The notes: generated by a model not told the origin, from the sequence alone. Shown: positions 16,988 through 27,223, numbered from the stretch's first letter. The stretch: 64,000 nt of DNA from Methylocystis sp. ATCC 49242 (GCF_000188155.2 NZ_KE124774.1:2052356-2116355); one strand, 5' to 3'. Numbers and translations are program-made.

Positions 16988-18562
16988 ATGTCGCGCGCCG
17001 CTGCCGATTTGCCCGAAGACCCCGCCGAACTGCGGCGTTTCGCGGAGGCGCTCGCCGCGGAAGTTCACGCCAAAACACTGCTGATCGAGAAGCTGAAAAT
17101 GCAGCTCGCCGTGTTGCGGCGCGCACGCTTCGGGCGTTCGTCGGAAAAGCTCGATCGGGATATCGAACAGCTCGAACTGCTGATCGGCGACATGGAAGAG
17201 AGCGACGCCGAGCGGCAGGCGAGGAGCGAAGCGGTCGAGAGCGGCGGTTCGTCATCGACGCCGAAGAAGAAGCCGTCCGTTCGCGTTCCTCTGCCCGATC
17301 ATCTCCCGCTCGAGACGATCGTCCACGACGCGCCCTGCGTCTGCCCGACCTGCGGCGGGAACAAATTCGGACCGGTAGGCGCCGACGAGCGGGACGTGCT
17401 GGAATACGTCGCCTCGCACTTCAAGCGCGTGATGCATGTGCGGCCGAAGATGAGCTGCCGCGCCTGCGAGACGATCGTTCAGGCGCCCATGCCGACGCTG
17501 CCAATCGAGAAGGGACGGCCGGGGCCGGCGTTGCTTGCTCATGTGATCGTCTCCAAATATTGCGATCATCTTCCGCTGCATCGCCAATCCGGCATTTACG
17601 CTCGCGAGGGCGTGACGATCGACCGCTCGGTCATGGCCGGCTGGGTCGGCCATATGGCGGCGCTGCTGGAGCCGTTGGCCCAGCGCATCGCGCGTCATGT
17701 GCGCGCCGGCTGCGCCGTTCACGCGGACGATACGACGGTTCCCGTGCTCGATCCTGGGCGCGGCAGGACGAAGACCGGCCGATTGTGGACCGCGGTGCGC
17801 GATGAAAGACCCTATGGGTCGACGGCGCCGCCGGCTGCCTTCTACCTCTACTCGGCTGACCGCGCCTCCGAGCACGCCCATGCCTTGCTGAAGGGCTGTC
17901 GCGGCCATCTCCATGCCGACGGCTATACGGGCTTCGGCGGCCTTTACGAGGCCGATCTGAAAACCGGCGCGCCGGCGCCGCTGAAGGAGGTCGCCTGCTG
18001 GGCGCATGCAAGGCGCAAGATTTACGACGTGCATATCGAAACGAAATCACCGGCGGCGGGCGAGGCGCTCGAAATGATCGCGCGGCTCTTTGCCATCGAA
18101 GCGGGTGTCAAAGGCAAACCGCCGGCCGAGCGCGTCGCCGCGCGCCGCGAGCGGGCGAACCCCATTCTGGATGAGCGACGCGCATTCCTCGACGCGACGC
18201 TGGTCAAAATCAGCGGCAAGAGCGACTTCGCCAAGGCCATCCGCTACGCGACCTCTCGCTGGGCGGCCTTGACCCGCTATGTGGATGACGGGTGTCTCGA
18301 GATGACAAACAACGCCGCTGAACGCGCCGTCAGGCCTCTTACATTGGGCAGAAAAAACTATCTGTTCGCTGGCTCCGACGAAGGCGGGCGAAGGGCGGCG
18401 ATCATGTATACGCTGATCGAAACCGCGCGCTTCAACGACGTCAATCCGGAGGCCTGGCTCGCTGACGTCATCGCTCGCATCGCCGATCACCCGATCAACC
18501 AGATCGACGATCTCCTTCCGTGGAAATGGCGGCGTGAAATGTCGCAAGCCGTCGCCGCATAG
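16988..18562 (+). CDS. tnpC: IS66 TnpC transposase
   Basis: 524 residues from ATG 16988 (an in-frame upstream start at 16898 would overlap tnpB and adds unlikely residues). Order: leucine-zipper coiled coil (LIEKLKMQLAVLRRARFG), zinc-finger region with CVCPTCGG and MSCRAC, then the DDE catalytic core: VHADDTTVPVLDPG (Asp), HLHADGYTGFGGL (Asp) and MTNNAAERAVRPLTLGRKN (Glu). The C-terminal tail ends NQIDDLLPWKWRR. It appears intact. Confidence 0.95.
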   Translation: MSRAAADLPEDPAELRRFAEALAAEVHAKTLLIEKLKMQLAVLRRARFGRSSEKLDRDIEQLELLIGDMEESDAERQARSEAVESGGSSSTPKKKPSVRVPLPDHLPLETIVHDAPCVCPTCGGNKFGPVGADERDVLEYVASHFKRVMHVRPKMSCRACETIVQAPMPTLPIEKGRPGPALLAHVIVSKYCDHLPLHRQSGIYAREGVTIDRSVMAGWVGHMAALLEPLAQRIARHVRAGCAVHADDTTVPVLDPGRGRTKTGRLWTAVRDERPYGSTAPPAAFYLYSADRASEHAHALLKGCRGHLHADGYTGFGGLYEADLKTGAPAPLKEVACWAHARRKIYDVHIETKSPAAGEALEMIARLFAIEAGVKGKPPAERVAARRERANPILDERRAFLDATLVKISGKSDFAKAIRYATSRWAALTRYVDDGCLEMTNNAAERAVRPLTLGRKNYLFAGSDEGGRRAAIMYTLIETARFNDVNPEAWLADVIARIADHPINQIDDLLPWKWRREMSQAVAA

Positions 18563-19977
18563 CAACACGCGGTCGTCCGATCACGCTCTTATGTCCGCAG
18601 TCAACAATTTTGACGAGCGACTTCGCGCCACGGGCAGCAGCGTCAAGGGAAGGTTATCGCGCAGGGGTAGGGACTGGATCTGAAAGACGTCGGTGATCAA
18701 GCTCTTATGCGCGGGTTGGTTACCGCATTCCCGAAAATGCGTCTGGGGCTTTCCCTATCTTACATCGGGCGTCGGCTGTCGCCGGCCACAAAGCGTCTGA
18801 CGGGTATTCCCCTGCCGTGATCCAGTCCCCGCCCATGCGCGAGCGGACAATCAACCGTCGCTTAGGCGACTTGCGCCTCCTTTGCGATGCACCACATGAA
18901 GCCAACGAGTTCCCGCGCAATTGCAACGCAGACGACGGTTGTCTTTTTGCCGCGTGCGCTGAGTGCGCGATAGCGAGCTGTAAGGCGACTCTGCGCTTTC
19001 CACGCGATCTCTCTTACGCGCGGCGGCGCGGCTTCAATTTTGTAGAGCTTCTCTTTTCCGACCCTTGGCGGATGACGGTAGGTCCAGGCGCTTTCAATCA
19101 GCAGATGCCGGACACGTCCGTTGCCGGCCTTGGTGATGCCGCCGCGACGAACCGTGTCACCCGTCGAGCGTTCACTCGGGGTCAAGCCGAGATAGCCCAT
19201 AAGCTGACGCGGATTATCGAAACGGCTTAAATCGCCGAGCTCCGTGGCGCAGGTGACTGCCACAAGCAGATCAATCCCGCGTAATGTCAGGAGCGCCCGG
19301 ACCACAGGCGCCAGCGACCATTGGGGTATGAACTCTTTGATCGCCGCCTCGAGCCGCTCCGCGCGCTCCTTGGAGATTCTCACGGCTTCGACCATCTCCT
19401 GCAGCGCGATCTGATGGGCTGGATGATCAAACTTTTGTTCTTGCAGCCAACGAAGATGACGAGCGCCCCAAGTCGTTTTGCGCGGAAAAATCCGACCGTG
19501 ACGGAGCATGAATGCGCTCACCTGCTGACGATGCACACGCAGTGTTTCAACCGCGGCGGATCGAGCGCGCACCAGATCGCGCATCGCTTCATGGCTTTCG
19601 TCCGGCGCCCACACAGCAGTCAATTCCCCGGCTCGAAGCAACTTGGCGAGCGCAACGGCGTCGCGCCGGTTGGTCTTGACCCGATCGCCTGGCTTGCGCG
19701 GAATGAGCGAGGGCGCCACGACGGAGCAAGCGAACCCCATGGAAATGATGAGCCGGTGCAGGCCGTAGCCGGTCGGTCCGGCTTCATAACAAAAATGTGC
19801 CTGCGGGTGTTTGGCGGTAATGCTGTCAATGGCGGGGACAAAATGTGCATGAAGGCGGGGTAAAAGTGTACCGGTCTGGTTTCGAGAAAAGGGCCGCACG
19901 GCCCTTGTAGTTTAGTTGACGCGGGCGTTGAGGCGCGCGGAGCGTAGCGCAGCGCGGTTCAACGCGCGCGACGGCGA

Positions 19978-20820
19978 TCAGTTCGTCGTGTCGGCGCCTC
20001 CTTTGTCGATTGCGGGCGCGTCGGGGAGATCGCGGTTTCGCCGTTGCGCTTTCTTTGCGGTCGCCAGCCGATAGCTCTCGCCGTTCATTTCCAGAATGTG
20101 GACATGATGGGTGAGCCGGTCGAGCAATGCGCCGGTGAGACGCTCGGAGCCAAACACCGACGTCCATTCATCAAAGGGCAGATTGCTGGTCACCAGCGTC
20201 GCACCGCGTTCATAGCGCTGGCTGAAGACCTCGAAGAGCAGCTCTGAGCCGACCGCCGTGAACGGCACATAGCCCAGTTCGTCGACGATCAGCAGTTTGA
20301 CGGTGTTGAGATGCTTTTGCAGCGCGCGCAGGCGGCGCTCGTCGCGCGCCTCCATCAGTTCATGCACAAGAGCCGCGGCGGTCGTGAACGCGACGCTGAA
20401 CCCCTTCTGGCAGGCGGCGAGCCCCAGGGCGAGCGCGACGTGGGTCTTCCCCGTTCCGCTTGGCCCAAGGGCGATGCAGTTCTGTCGCTTCTCGATCCAT
20501 TCGCACCGCGCCAGCTCCAACACGAGCGGCTTGTTGAGTGAAGGCTGGGCGGTAAAGTCAAATGTGTCGAGGCTTTTGACCTGCGTAAAGCGCGCCAGCC
20601 GGATGCGGCGCTCGACATTGCGCCGCTCGCGATCAATGCGCTCCAGTTCGCACAGGCGTAGCAGATAGCGCGGGTAATCGGCGCGGTCCTGCGCCGACTC
20701 CAGCGCCACCTTCTCATATTCGCGCGCGAAGGTGGGAAGCTTCAGCGCCTTGAGATGATTACCCAGCAGCACCTGCGGCGCGACGATCGTCTGCGAACCC
20801 GTCTCATGCGAGGTGGTCAT
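19978..20820 (-). CDS. istB: IS21-family helper ATPase IstB
   Basis: 280 residues. AAA+ ATPase with Walker A GPSGTGKTH (~residues 120-128), Walker B LLIVDELGYVPF, and sensor region TLVTSNLPFDEW. N-terminal zipper-like IstB domain. It stimulates and directs the IstA transposase. Its ATG overlaps the istA stop by 4 bases. It seems intact while its partner istA is broken. Confidence 0.95.
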   Translation of the reverse strand: MTTSHETGSQTIVAPQVLLGNHLKALKLPTFAREYEKVALESAQDRADYPRYLLRLCELERIDRERRNVERRIRLARFTQVKSLDTFDFTAQPSLNKPLVLELARCEWIEKRQNCIALGPSGTGKTHVALALGLAACQKGFSVAFTTAAALVHELMEARDERRLRALQKHLNTVKLLIVDELGYVPFTAVGSELLFEVFSQRYERGATLVTSNLPFDEWTSVFGSERLTGALLDRLTHHVHILEMNGESYRLATAKKAQRRNRDLPDAPAIDKGGADTTN

Positions 20821-22356
20821 GCCGGACCTCCCGCGGTCGTCTCCATGACGCCCGCGATGACGCTCGCGCCGGCGACGAGCCCGAGATAGGCGCGCGGATC
20901 CGTCGCGCCGACCGTAGCCGCCGGCAGGTAGGGGTAGAATGTCAGATCGAGCCGCGCGGGCCGGTTCTCCAGCCTGGCCAGCAGCAGCATCTTCACTGCG
21001 TCAAAGCTGATCGCGCCAAGACGCAGCGCCTCCGCGACCGCCTGTTCGACCTGATGCTGATGAAAGTCCTCCATCAGCCGCAGCACCTGGATGAACTCGC
21101 GGCGCCCGCCATTCCCCATGCGCGCCTCCATCAGCCGCCGCAGACGATGCACGCAGTCGGCCAGACGCCAGTCGTCGAGCGGCGCGGCCTGATCGAGCGC
21201 GCGGCTCTTGTGTTCGAGCAGGGCGAGATAATGCAGCGGGTTGTAGATGAACTCGGCCTTGCCGTAGCTGCGCGCATGCACGGCGATGGTCTCCCCGCCG
21301 CAGACAATCTCGACCCGATCGACATAGCCCTTGGCCAGCACCTCCCGATGGCCGAAGCGCATCGGGATCGAGTAATCGTTGTTGCGGTAGCGCACCAGCG
21401 CCATCGACGACACGCGCGTCGCGACCTTGTGACAGGCGTCATAGGGAGCCGGCGGCGCCGGCAGGAATGCCGCCATATCCGCCTGCATGCGTTCGCCGAT
21501 CGGCGTCGACTGGCCGCGCAGGATCGCCCGCCGTCGTTTCGTGCAGGCGTCCAGGAACCTCGCGTTCAGCGCCTCGAAACTCTCCGCCACGGGCAGTGGC
21601 GTCATGAAGTTGCGCCGGACATAGCCGACAAGCCCCTCGACCTTGCCCTTGTCATTCCCCTTCGCCGGGCCGGCCAAAGACGATCAGCAAAAAGGTAATG
21701 GCTCTGGAGTTCCGCAAACATTTGCGAACGCAGACGCTCTCCACCCTTCACGATCCTGGCGACCGCGAGACGCGTATTGTCGTAAAGAATGGACTGGGGA
21801 CGCCGCCAAAGAAGGCGAAGGCCGCGACATGGCCGTCGCAGAAGGCTTCCGCCGTCTCCGCCGGATAGGCCTTGACGAAGCAGCCGTCCGAATGCGGCAG
21901 GTCCATGCAAAAATAATGAAAGCGGACCTTCCTGCCGGCGATATAGGCGTCCGCCTCGCCAAAATCCGCCTGCGCATTCCCCGGTCGATGGCTGAGTGGA
22001 ATAAACATCTCGCGCGACCGCAACTGCGCCTGCGCGACATATTCCCGGACGATCGTGTAGCCGCCGGAAAACCCTTCTTCGTCCCGCAGCCGTTCGAATA
22101 TCCGCTGTGCCGTATGACGCTGCTTGGCGTGAACAAGCCGATCATCCGCCAGGACCTTGTCGATCCAGGCCATATACGGCCCCAGCTTCTTCGAGATCGG
22201 CCGCTCCCGACGCCGATACCCCGGCGGAACCGAATATTGAAGCATCTTCGTGATCGTATTGCGGTGCACGCCGAAGCGCCTGGCCGCTTCCCGCCGGCTC
22301 AGCCCTTCCGCCATCACCGCGCGTCTCACCCGGGCATAGAGTTCCACTGTGAACAT
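20817..22356 (-). pseudogene. istA: IS21-family transposase IstA with two frameshifts
   Basis: The N-terminal part (22356 to ~21795) has the HTH LSRREAARRFGVHRNTITKML and catalytic Asp in QADFGEAD. After FFGGVP the frame changes to QSILYDNTRLAVARIVKGG (about 21790-21680), then changes again to GPAKGNDKGKVEGLVGYVRR, which runs to 20817. Each step is explained by one lost base (a C near 21793 and a base near 21675). The catalytic Asp and Glu end up in different frames, so this copy should be inactive. Confidence 0.85.
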
Positions 22357-22741
22357 CCTTTCGGCCTCTCCATGCCAGTCGATGACATCGAGTTCGGCCT
22401 ATCAGGACCGGTACACTTTTGCGCCGCCGTCAAAGCAGCCCCCAAAGCCGGTTCAGTGGTACACTTTGCCGCCGCTGTTCATAAATGCGCTTGATCAAGC
22501 GACGCATACTGTCGACGGAGGAGTCAACTTCACCGACATAACGCACCTCGCCGCTGCGTCCCTCCGTGGCGACGGCAATCGCATTGCGCGCCTTCGAAAC
22601 GTCGATCCCAACAAAAATTTCTGTAGACCGCTCCATGGCTCGCTCTCCTGCGCTGAGGCTCGGCTCGGAACACCGAGCAACCCTCGCTCGCACAGCGTAG
22701 AGCGAGCTACCTCAGTCGCAGAAGCGGACATACGGCCTTAC

Positions 22742-23463
22742 ATCGCAGCTTCCGCCAAGCTATTCGACTCATAAAAACATCCGCTGCGATCTTCATCGGC
22801 AACCCAATTCCCAAACCGGATAGGTTTTTGAGCAGGGACAGGGCTCCGCCTTCGCCTTACAATAAAGCTTTCTCTGAAGGATCCTGATCTTGTCGGGCGT
22901 TGCAAGGCTCGTCGCCAATCACCCCGTCCTCACCATCTTTGAAAGCGCACCAGAAGTCAGGGCCCTTTCCTCCGCCGGAATTACCCGGCCTCGACGGTAC
23001 TACGACCCTGTCCGACTCCCGCATGGTCCAACGCCAAAAGCGATGTTGAAGCCGCGACCTTCGACCACAATGGGCCTCCCCCGATTACCCGCGTCACCCT
23101 TCCAGCGTGCCGTACCCACTACCCCGATGGATCCAACGGGTGCATGCGTCGATTGCTTCCCCGTCCACGCGGTCTTCCCCATTACTCAGGCGGGCCGACA
23201 TCCATGCCTTCACTTTCGAGGCCTGCTCGGACTTCACTCACGTTACGGCCCACTGGATCGCTCAACCGCCCAAGGCGGCCTTTGTCACGAGGCTCCGGCC
23301 CGGCCAGTTACCCGGCCAAGCCGCTCGTCAGCTACCAGATCAATCGACAACTCTCTGGGTGGAATCTTCCTCCACTGGCGATACGCGCCGTCGGGGCGCA
23401 CTGAGAAATCCGGGCTAGGTCATAGCACACGTAAGCGTCGGAAAATATGAGACGTTCGACCCC
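22742..23463 (+). other. Conserved-looking repeat-type ORF region of unknown nature
   Basis: The frame 22890-23450 (186 codons) contains APEVRALSSAGITRPRRYYDPVR, DCFPVHAVFPITQAGRHP and LHFRGLLGLHSRYGPLDRS (landmarks). I recall very similar translated text annotated as hypothetical in many proteobacteria, often next to transposons. That breadth with odd composition suggests a conserved mobile or structured nucleic acid rather than a normal protein. It lies directly against the IS66 right end. Confidence 0.35.
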
Positions 23464-24306
23464 TCACGGAGTTTGCAAGGAGACATCCTTAGCGACCAAC
23501 TCCGCGAGTTTGATCTGCTTCGGCGCGTAAACAGGGGTATTCGCCTCCCGCAAGGAGACGACGAGATCGAGGAAGCGAGGGATGTCGTCGACCGAGGCAC
23601 CGCGCAACTGCCAGGGCGCGAAATCCCACCAAGCCGAAGCGAGCAGTCGCTCGATATCCCGTTCCGAAAATCTGTAACGCACGATGCGGGCGGGGGAGCC
23701 CGCCACAATCGCGTAAGGCGGGATATCCTTCGTGACGACTGAACATGCGCCGACCACCGCGCCCGTCCCGATCGTGACGCCCGGAAGAATGAAAGCCCCG
23801 TGTCCGACGTACACGTCATTTTCGATATGGGTAACCTTGAGCGTCGTCGGCGGGGTCCGACGGGAGAAATCGGTGCGCGGCGATAATTTCACGCCGGAAG
23901 GCAAAGGCTGATCGAGGACCAGGTGAAAGTCCTGGTAGAAAAAGGGCGAGGTGCTGAACCAATTCGTCGGATGCGCGTGACGGCCAATCTGGACGTCCTC
24001 GCCGAGCGAACAATATCGCCCGATTCGACAAGCGAAATAATAGCCGTTAACCGCATAGCTGAAGGCGCCAACGGCAATCGAATGCTCGACACGCATCCAC
24101 TTGAAACTACAAGGCGGCTCGAAGATGACATCGTCTGGCAGCCTTACCCCCGGTCGGTGAAAGGTTGTCACGCCGCTCGATTTGAGAGCATCGATCAATT
24201 TCTCGGACAGAGTAACCGCCATCTGGATATCGACCCATTCTTTAACAGCGGGCTCAACAAGCCTCGGTCTGTCACAACGCCAATTGCTCTCAGCGGATGC
24301 GAACAC
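23464..24306 (-). CDS. CatB-like hexapeptide O-acetyltransferase
   Basis: Up to 280 residues from 24306; a later Met (24222, MAVTLSEKLIDALK) may be the true start. The left-handed beta-helix repeats are visible: SIAVGAFSYAVNGYYFACRIGRYCSLGEDVQIGRH in outline, the catalytic-type His in RHAHPTNW, then HIENDVYVGHGAFILPGVTIGTGAVVGACSVVTKDIPPYAIVAGSPARIVRYRF in outline. It resembles xenobiotic/CatB and cell-surface glycan acetyltransferases using acetyl-CoA. The setting beside a sulfotransferase and second acyltransferase favours glycan decoration over drug resistance. Confidence 0.85.
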   Translation of the reverse strand: MFASAESNWRCDRPRLVEPAVKEWVDIQMAVTLSEKLIDALKSSGVTTFHRPGVRLPDDVIFEPPCSFKWMRVEHSIAVGAFSYAVNGYYFACRIGRYCSLGEDVQIGRHAHPTNWFSTSPFFYQDFHLVLDQPLPSGVKLSPRTDFSRRTPPTTLKVTHIENDVYVGHGAFILPGVTIGTGAVVGACSVVTKDIPPYAIVAGSPARIVRYRFSERDIERLLASAWWDFAPWQLRGASVDDIPRFLDLVVSLREANTPVYAPKQIKLAELVAKDVSLQTP

Positions 24307-24373
24307 ACAGACGCCGTTGGCTGAAGCTGTCGCCCGACTACTTCAAAGGGCGGAACGCCAAAAGAGCACAGCG

Positions 24374-25171
24374 CTATTGTCTAGCACTCCATATCTGATT
24401 ATCAAACAGGCAGTATTGCTCCAGTTTCTCTAGCGTCTTTTCGGCCGCGCCAAGTTTCAACAGTTGCGAGAGGCGATCCCCCGCCTCCACTTCTGCGTTT
24501 GCGTTCACACGATAACTGTCAGCGGCAATCTCGACCCCGCTCAGGTCTCTGATCGCCTTGAAAACCTCATCCATCCTGGAAAAAGAAAAGACTCCATCCA
24601 GCTCTTTCATATTGGCTTTTGCGAGGTCAACTAGTTCTTCCGGCGCCATCTCGCCGCGAGAGAGAAGCGGCCAGAGCTGATTGCGGGCGAGATAGTGCCG
24701 CCCAGCGAAAAAATACGTGTAGAAGTTATCGTAATGTGCATCCAGAAAGCTCCTAACATGCGCAGGGCCGCCACAAAAATAATGGTCTGGCCCACCTTCG
24801 ATAGCTGCCTTCTTGCCGGCGTTTTGAGGGAGACCGAGGACCTCCGGGGGCAGCTTGGCAGCCTCTTTTCTCATGTAAAAATAAAATGACAGGATACGAT
24901 CACGCGGCTCGCGCAGGATCGTGAATATATATTTTGGCCCTTTTATGCAGTCCAGAAACGCCCAATCCAAATGCCCCGAGAAGACGCTGTAGCTATTGAG
25001 CTCAGCTATACTCATTTTCCGAAGAGAATCATTTACTCGAGCAGGGCAAACTCGATCCTTTCCGAAAGACTCCTCAAGAGCGGCATGAATCGATTGTCCA
25101 GCTGTCTTCGGGATATGGAGAAAGACCACCTTCATCTGATTTTCTTCGGCCTCCGCAATAATTACTGACAT
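24374..25171 (-). CDS. Sulfotransferase family 2-type protein
   Basis: Up to 265 residues; Met at 25135 directly before VVFLHIPKTAGQS is the better start, because this P-loop-like 5'-PSB motif is usually at the very N-terminus. A 3'-PB-like segment is seen in FTILREPRDRILSFYFYM. These motifs bind PAPS, the sulfate donor. The protein probably sulfates a surface carbohydrate or lipid. It is 68 bases from the acetyltransferase in the same direction, so the two may be co-transcribed. Confidence 0.85.
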   Translation of the reverse strand: MSVIIAEAEENQMKVVFLHIPKTAGQSIHAALEESFGKDRVCPARVNDSLRKMSIAELNSYSVFSGHLDWAFLDCIKGPKYIFTILREPRDRILSFYFYMRKEAAKLPPEVLGLPQNAGKKAAIEGGPDHYFCGGPAHVRSFLDAHYDNFYTYFFAGRHYLARNQLWPLLSRGEMAPEELVDLAKANMKELDGVFSFSRMDEVFKAIRDLSGVEIAADSYRVNANAEVEAGDRLSQLLKLGAAEKTLEKLEQYCLFDNQIWSARQ

Positions 25172-25790
25172 CCCGATTGACTTCAGAGACTCGGGTGCAG
25201 TCTACTTCTATGCCGCTCTATGACCTGCTTGGCAAGCAGGTTTCCGACCAGACGGTTATCCCGACTTCGCCAACTGAGGGGATGTTCGCTGGCTAACCCA
25301 TTGGTATAGCGCGACTTATGTGAAACGACCCCGCGGGCAAGCGCTTTTTTCAGACATTTTCATCCTGCGCAATCGCGACGACCTTGAACGGTCGACGCGC
25401 CAATAGCGTGATTTTAGCCATCGCGGCGCTTTCTCGTTACCCTTCACGCGTCGCAAGACCGACGTCGCGCCACAAACGAGCAGTGAGCGGAGCGTCGGAT
25501 TGCGCCACCTGTCAGGAAGCTATCTCAAAAAATGCGATCAACGCCAGGCGGCCCACGGCGGAGGGATACTCTGGTGGAGCGGGTCGAGTGAGAATAACGG
25601 CAGCCGGAGGTTCGTTGTCTCGTCCGTCGGTAATGCCGCGCTTCCATGACAGTGGCAACGCAGCAAGCCTAGGAACGGAATAGCGCGGCAGGGATACGTT
25701 GGAAACGGATGTATCAGCCCGCATTGTCTAAGGACACTGCAAGTGCTAAATTGAACGATCTGTAAAACTAGAGATGGTGCCCGCTAGCAT
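25172..25790. other. Intergenic region with a palindrome
   Basis: No supported gene in 619 bases between divergent genes. ACCTGCTTG-G-CAAGCAGGT (25223-25241) is a 9-base-arm palindrome about 90 bases upstream of the sulfotransferase start and could be an operator. Confidence 0.45.
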
Positions 25791-26321
25791 ATGGACGGTG
25801 TCAAAGATTTCGCCGACTTCGGAAAAGGCAATGCTGTAAGCATTGGAAGTGGCTGCTTGGTAAGCCGCCTGCGGTTTTATGGGAACAACAACATTGTTAC
25901 GATAGGGAACAACTGCAAACTGAACGGGCACATTATTTTAAAGTGCCACAACTCAACGCTCCATATTGGCAGTCAGACTACATCCATGAACTTATTTTTG
26001 ACGATGCACGAGACGTCATCTATTAGTATTGGAGAAGACTGCATGTTTTCCGGAAACGTTTTTGCCGATGTCAGCGATATGCATTCAATCATAAGCCTCG
26101 ACACGGGTAAACGGATTAATCCGCCAGCTCCGATCGTGATCGAGGATCACGTGTGGATTGCACGAAATGTGACTATCGCGAAAGGGGTCAAAATTGGCGC
26201 GAACTGCGTTATAGGCGCTGGCTCCGTTGTTACAAAAGACATCGAAGCCAACTGTGTAGCTGCAGGTGTACCTGCACGTATTTTAAGGAGAGGTATTACA
26301 TGGGACAGGCGACGGCTCTAA
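25791..26321 (+). CDS. Hexapeptide-repeat acyltransferase (maltose/NodL-type)
   Basis: 176 residues from ATG 25791. Beta-helix hexads begin VSIGSGCLVSRLRFYGNNNIVTIGNNC in outline and continue to NPPAPIVIEDHVWIARNVTIAKGVKIGANCVIGAGSVVTKDIEANCVAAGVPARIL in outline, the classical C-terminus of acetyl-CoA-dependent acyltransferases, with the HVWI active-site region. Codon use is more AT-rich than neighbours, hinting at recent transfer. It probably O-acetylates a surface sugar. Confidence 0.88.
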   Translation: MDGVKDFADFGKGNAVSIGSGCLVSRLRFYGNNNIVTIGNNCKLNGHIILKCHNSTLHIGSQTTSMNLFLTMHETSSISIGEDCMFSGNVFADVSDMHSIISLDTGKRINPPAPIVIEDHVWIARNVTIAKGVKIGANCVIGAGSVVTKDIEANCVAAGVPARILRRGITWDRRRL

Positions 26322-26362
26322 CGTGACAAGCAATGCCCTCCAACCCACGCTCCTGCCCCCGA

Positions 26363-27223
26363 TCAACGAGAATAAACAGCTCGTACGAAACTCGGCTCGA
26401 CGGTGCCATTTTCCACGAGCATGACGTCGAGTTCCCAAAGCATCCGGATCAGCGCGCCATCCTGTTCCAAGTCGTAATTGCGAGCATAGTTGTTGATAAT
26501 CGGAAACACGATGCCACCGAACAGAAACTCATCGACCACGTTGAATGTGGACCGAAGAGCAGGCAGGATGGCGTCGGAGCGTATCGCCTCGAAGGGTGAC
26601 AGGAGCCGCTTGTCCGGAATTGGCAGCTTATCCCAAACCCGACCATTGTGATCAGTGCGCAACCGGGCAGGCAGGCAATCCCATAAACGCTGGCAAACTG
26701 TCCGTTGCTTTGGCCCGCGTTGCAAGAACGGTTCGCCAACGTAGTCGTTGAGTACAAAAAGGCCGTCCGGCTTTAGCGACTTCTTGATTTCTGCGACAAC
26801 GTGCTCCACGTCCTCGATATGATGTAGCGACTGCTGCATATATACGAGATCGTATTTCTCTTCGGAAAGCGTGATCTCGTTCACGTCGGCGATGGTGTAG
26901 TCGACGGGTATCTGCCCATCATTGACGAGCCTGTTGAACCGTTCCTTTTGGCCCTCGCTGATATCGACGGCATCGATTGCGGTTGCCCCCATCGCCTTGA
27001 AGAAGCCGTACTCACCTTTCATGTCGCCACAGGCCATTGTCAGCGCACGGATTTCTGGCCGCCCAGAAAGTCGTGATCTCGTTAGGGCGCCGAGATTGAC
27101 TCGCTCCTGCAGCTTCTTGCTAAAGTAAGGTATGGAGCTCCAAGCCAACGACCGGGTCTGGTCATTATGTACCCCGGCGAACGCTGCGGCTTCGGCCTGC
27201 AACGCGGATGTTCTGTCTTCCAT
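26363..27223 (-). CDS. Class I SAM-dependent methyltransferase
   Basis: About 286 residues from ATG 27223, which has GAGGGGGA just upstream; a frame extension to 27289 exists. Motif I is [18 protein letters not shown], followed by [11 protein letters not shown] (motif post I), YTIADVNEI, and [19 protein letters not shown] (motif IV/V). The fold is the ubiquitous Rossmann methyltransferase; the substrate cannot be named. It overlaps the upstream esterase gene by ~59 bases, implying co-translation as part of the same island operon. Confidence 0.85.

Larger units (their letters stand above)
19824..22483 (-). mobile_element. IS21-family element
   Basis: 2660 bp between identical AATGC pentamers (19819-19823 and 22484-22488), fitting the 4-8 base duplications of IS21 members. 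The left end starts TGTCAATGGCGGGGAC; the right end complement starts TATGAACAGCGGCGGC, and multiple TGTACC/GTACAC repeats lie near both ends, as usual for IS21. It carries istA (broken) and istB. Confidence 0.85.
18862..22636 (-). pseudogene. IS110-family transposase, copy 2, interrupted by IS21
   Basis: The N-terminal part starts at ATG 22636 (FVGIDVSKARNAIAVATEG) and breaks after LIKRI at 22484. The rest resumes at 19823 as TAKHPQAHFCYEAGP and ends at 18862. The two parts together equal copy 1 with a single Val-to-Ala difference seen. The break falls within the catalytic RuvC-like domain, so this copy cannot make an active enzyme; copy 1 might act on it in trans. Confidence 0.9.
18590..22732 (-). 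mobile_element. IS110-family element, copy 2, split by IS21
   Basis: Inverted relative to copy 1. The 3' end begins at TATGTCCGC (18590) and the 5' end finishes at GCGGACATA (22732). An IS21-family element occupies 19824-22483. The two halves join to a sequence nearly identical to copy 1. Confidence 0.82.
14568..22741. mobile_element. IS66-family element with IS110 copies in both terminal repeats
   Basis: The outermost bases are GTAAGGCCG (14568) and its complement CGGCCTTAC (ends 22741); IS66-family ends normally start GTAA. The rest of the IS66 repeat lies inside the IS110 copies: AGAGGCGTGATGTGACGACC at 16055 and the complement of AGAGCGTGATCGGACGACC ending at 18589. So each IS66 end has been opened after about GTAAG by an IS110 element in mirror-image orientation. 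IS66 genes tnpA, tnpB and tnpC fill 16134-18562. No 8-base target duplication is visible outside. Confidence 0.7.

Noticed and set aside
17252-18034. 260-codon minus-strand frame within IS66 tnpC
   Set aside because: Shadow of TnpC, whose DDE motifs are intact on the plus strand.
14568-22741. Simple composite transposon made of two IS110 copies carrying a passenger
   Set aside because: The passenger is IS66 itself and its terminal repeats continue outside the IS110 copies, so insertion of IS110 into both IS66 ends explains the layout better.
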